DNA from: Aliiroseovarius salicola
Lineage (GTDB): Bacteria > Pseudomonadota > Alphaproteobacteria > Rhodobacterales > Rhodobacteraceae
Length of the DNA stretch: 64,000 nt
Reading direction: 5' to 3'
Assembly: GCF_027891095.1 (NCBI RefSeq)
Contig: NZ_JAQIIO010000006.1
Coordinates: 124,001 to 188,000 of the forward strand
Below the pieces are notes generated by a model. That model searched no databases. It worked only from the letters and a program-made list of their open reading frames with translations, and was not told the DNA's origin. The translations under genes were made by a program, and so were the position numbers. Every line of letters starts with the position of its first letter. Positions within the stretch are counted from its first letter, which is position 1. Shown one piece after another: positions 63,323-64,000 of the stretch.

Positions 63323-64000
63323 TCAGATTCGATTGGCTGAAAAGGTATCGCATTTCCGAATATCTCCAGTTTTATACCCGGTGCTGAACCAGCGCATTCG
63401 CTGTTCCGATGTCCCATGGGTGAAGGTGTGTGGCATCGGAGTTCGACCTGCGTTTTGCTGCAAAGTATCATCACCAATCTGACGAGCAGCATTTACAGCT
63501 TCGCCAATATCGCCTTGTTCTAGTGTTCCAAATTGTTGTTCAACTTCCCTTGCCCAAAGGCCCGAAAAACAATCCGCCTGCAATTCAATCCGCACAGAAA
63601 TTCCGTTGCTTTCAGACTGACTGACCTGCTGGCGCAGTTGATTGGCTCTACCCAGGATTCCTAATTCATTTTGCACATGGTGCGCGACTTCGTGGGCAAC
63701 GACATAAGCGGCAGCAAAATCACCGCCTGCCCCAAGCTTTTGAGACATTGTGGTGAAAAAACCTGTGTCCAAATAAACCTTGCGATCGCCGGGACAATAG
63801 AATGGGCCAGTGGCTCCAGAAGCACCGCCACACGGGCTTTGGGTTATTCCTTTGTAAAGCACCAGCGTGACAGGAGTATACTGATCTCCCAACTGTTTGC
63901 GGAAAATTCCGGCCCAGACTTCTTCTGTGTCGGCAAGAGTCACCGAAACGAACTCGCCCGCCTGACGATCTGCATCAGTAATTGTGCCTCCGGTGGATTG
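63323..64000 (-). CDS. Neutral zinc metallopeptidase (YpfJ/zincin family), C-terminal part
   Basis: The frame is open to the right edge, so the N-terminus is missing; 225 residues are visible. The zinc motif is in VVAHEVAHHVQNELGI (HEVAHH, two ligands and the catalytic Glu). The preceding block GASGATGPFYCPGDRKVYLDTGFF and the following IELQADCFSGLWA, whose acidic residues include a candidate third ligand, identify the family formerly called KPN_02809. The end, GTSEQRMRWFSTGYKTGDIRKCDTF, is typical. Members are usually membrane-anchored and periplasmic with unknown substrates. It is the first gene of the leftward strand here, upstream of the TRAP genes. Confidence 0.92.
   Translation of the reverse strand, partial: QSTGGTITDADRQAGEFVSVTLADTEEVWAGIFRKQLGDQYTPVTLVLYKGITQSPCGGASGATGPFYCPGDRKVYLDTGFFTTMSQKLGAGGDFAAAYVVAHEVAHHVQNELGILGRANQLRQQVSQSESNGISVRIELQADCFSGLWAREVEQQFGTLEQGDIGEAVNAARQIGDDTLQQNAGRTPMPHTFTHGTSEQRMRWFSTGYKTGDIRKCDTFSANRI

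Overview
The window reads as a chromosomal segment of an alphaproteobacterium of the order Rhodobacterales (Roseobacter-type). The grounds are a CtrA/SciP regulator pair, gene orders and protein variants I know from that group, tripartite (TRAP) and branched-chain-type ABC uptake systems, and an RTX/Hint secreted protein. It is almost entirely vertical, housekeeping-type sequence. I see no insertion sequence, prophage, CRISPR array or rRNA operon. The only RNA gene found is a tRNA-Leu(CAA).

Layout. 0-7 kb: the 3'-truncated heme A synthase gene, gyrA, trmFO, gluQRS, hisI and a NifU-like Fe-S scaffold gene. 7-13 kb (minus strand): a 40-codon membrane microprotein gene with a LexA-type box upstream, then recG, ligA, ctrA and sciP. 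13-14.8 kb: mnmA and a DUF2059 secreted protein gene. 14.8-27.3 kb (minus): one long envelope block read pyrH-frr-uppS-cdsA-dxr-rseP-(43-aa microprotein)-bamA-ompH-fabZ-lpxA-lpxI-lpxB. It covers undecaprenol, phospholipid, isoprenoid and lipid A synthesis and outer-membrane protein assembly. lpxD is not in this block.

27.5-39.3 kb: miaA, an AraC regulator, an ABM-domain protein, a lytic transglycosylase, ssb, a site-2 protease with CBS domains, aroK-aroB, a 45-aa membrane microprotein coupled to a 540-aa uncharacterised secreted protein, xerD, a START/RatA-like protein, hpt with a 59-aa membrane protein, and lipA. 39.5-47 kb: a peroxiredoxin, an 80-aa orphan, an HxlR regulator, a methyltransferase, a gamma carbonic anhydrase, gmk-yicC, a PAS-domain protein and class II DAHP synthase. 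47.3-54.3 kb: a GlxA-type regulator followed by a complete ABC importer (binding protein, two ATPases, two permeases) with a MocA-like nucleotidyltransferase directly behind it.

54.3-58.6 kb is the accessory-looking part. It holds an orphan Hint-fold protein that has lost both self-processing residues, an RTX protein with an intact Hint domain, a 72-aa protein coupled to the RTX gene, and AT-rich gaps. 58.6-64 kb: a Cys/Met-type PLP lyase, tRNA-Leu, a complete TRAP transporter (dctP-dctQ-dctM) and the C-terminal part of a neutral zinc metallopeptidase running off the edge.

The observations I find most worth testing are the membrane microprotein next to recG behind a GTTC-N7-GTTC box, which is a possible SOS-induced peptide, and the catalytically dead Hint protein beside an intact RTX-Hint protein. 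Identical TTAACCAT boxes upstream of ctrA and in the yicC/PAS-gene divergent region also stand out. All family assignments come from reading the translated sequences; no database search was possible.
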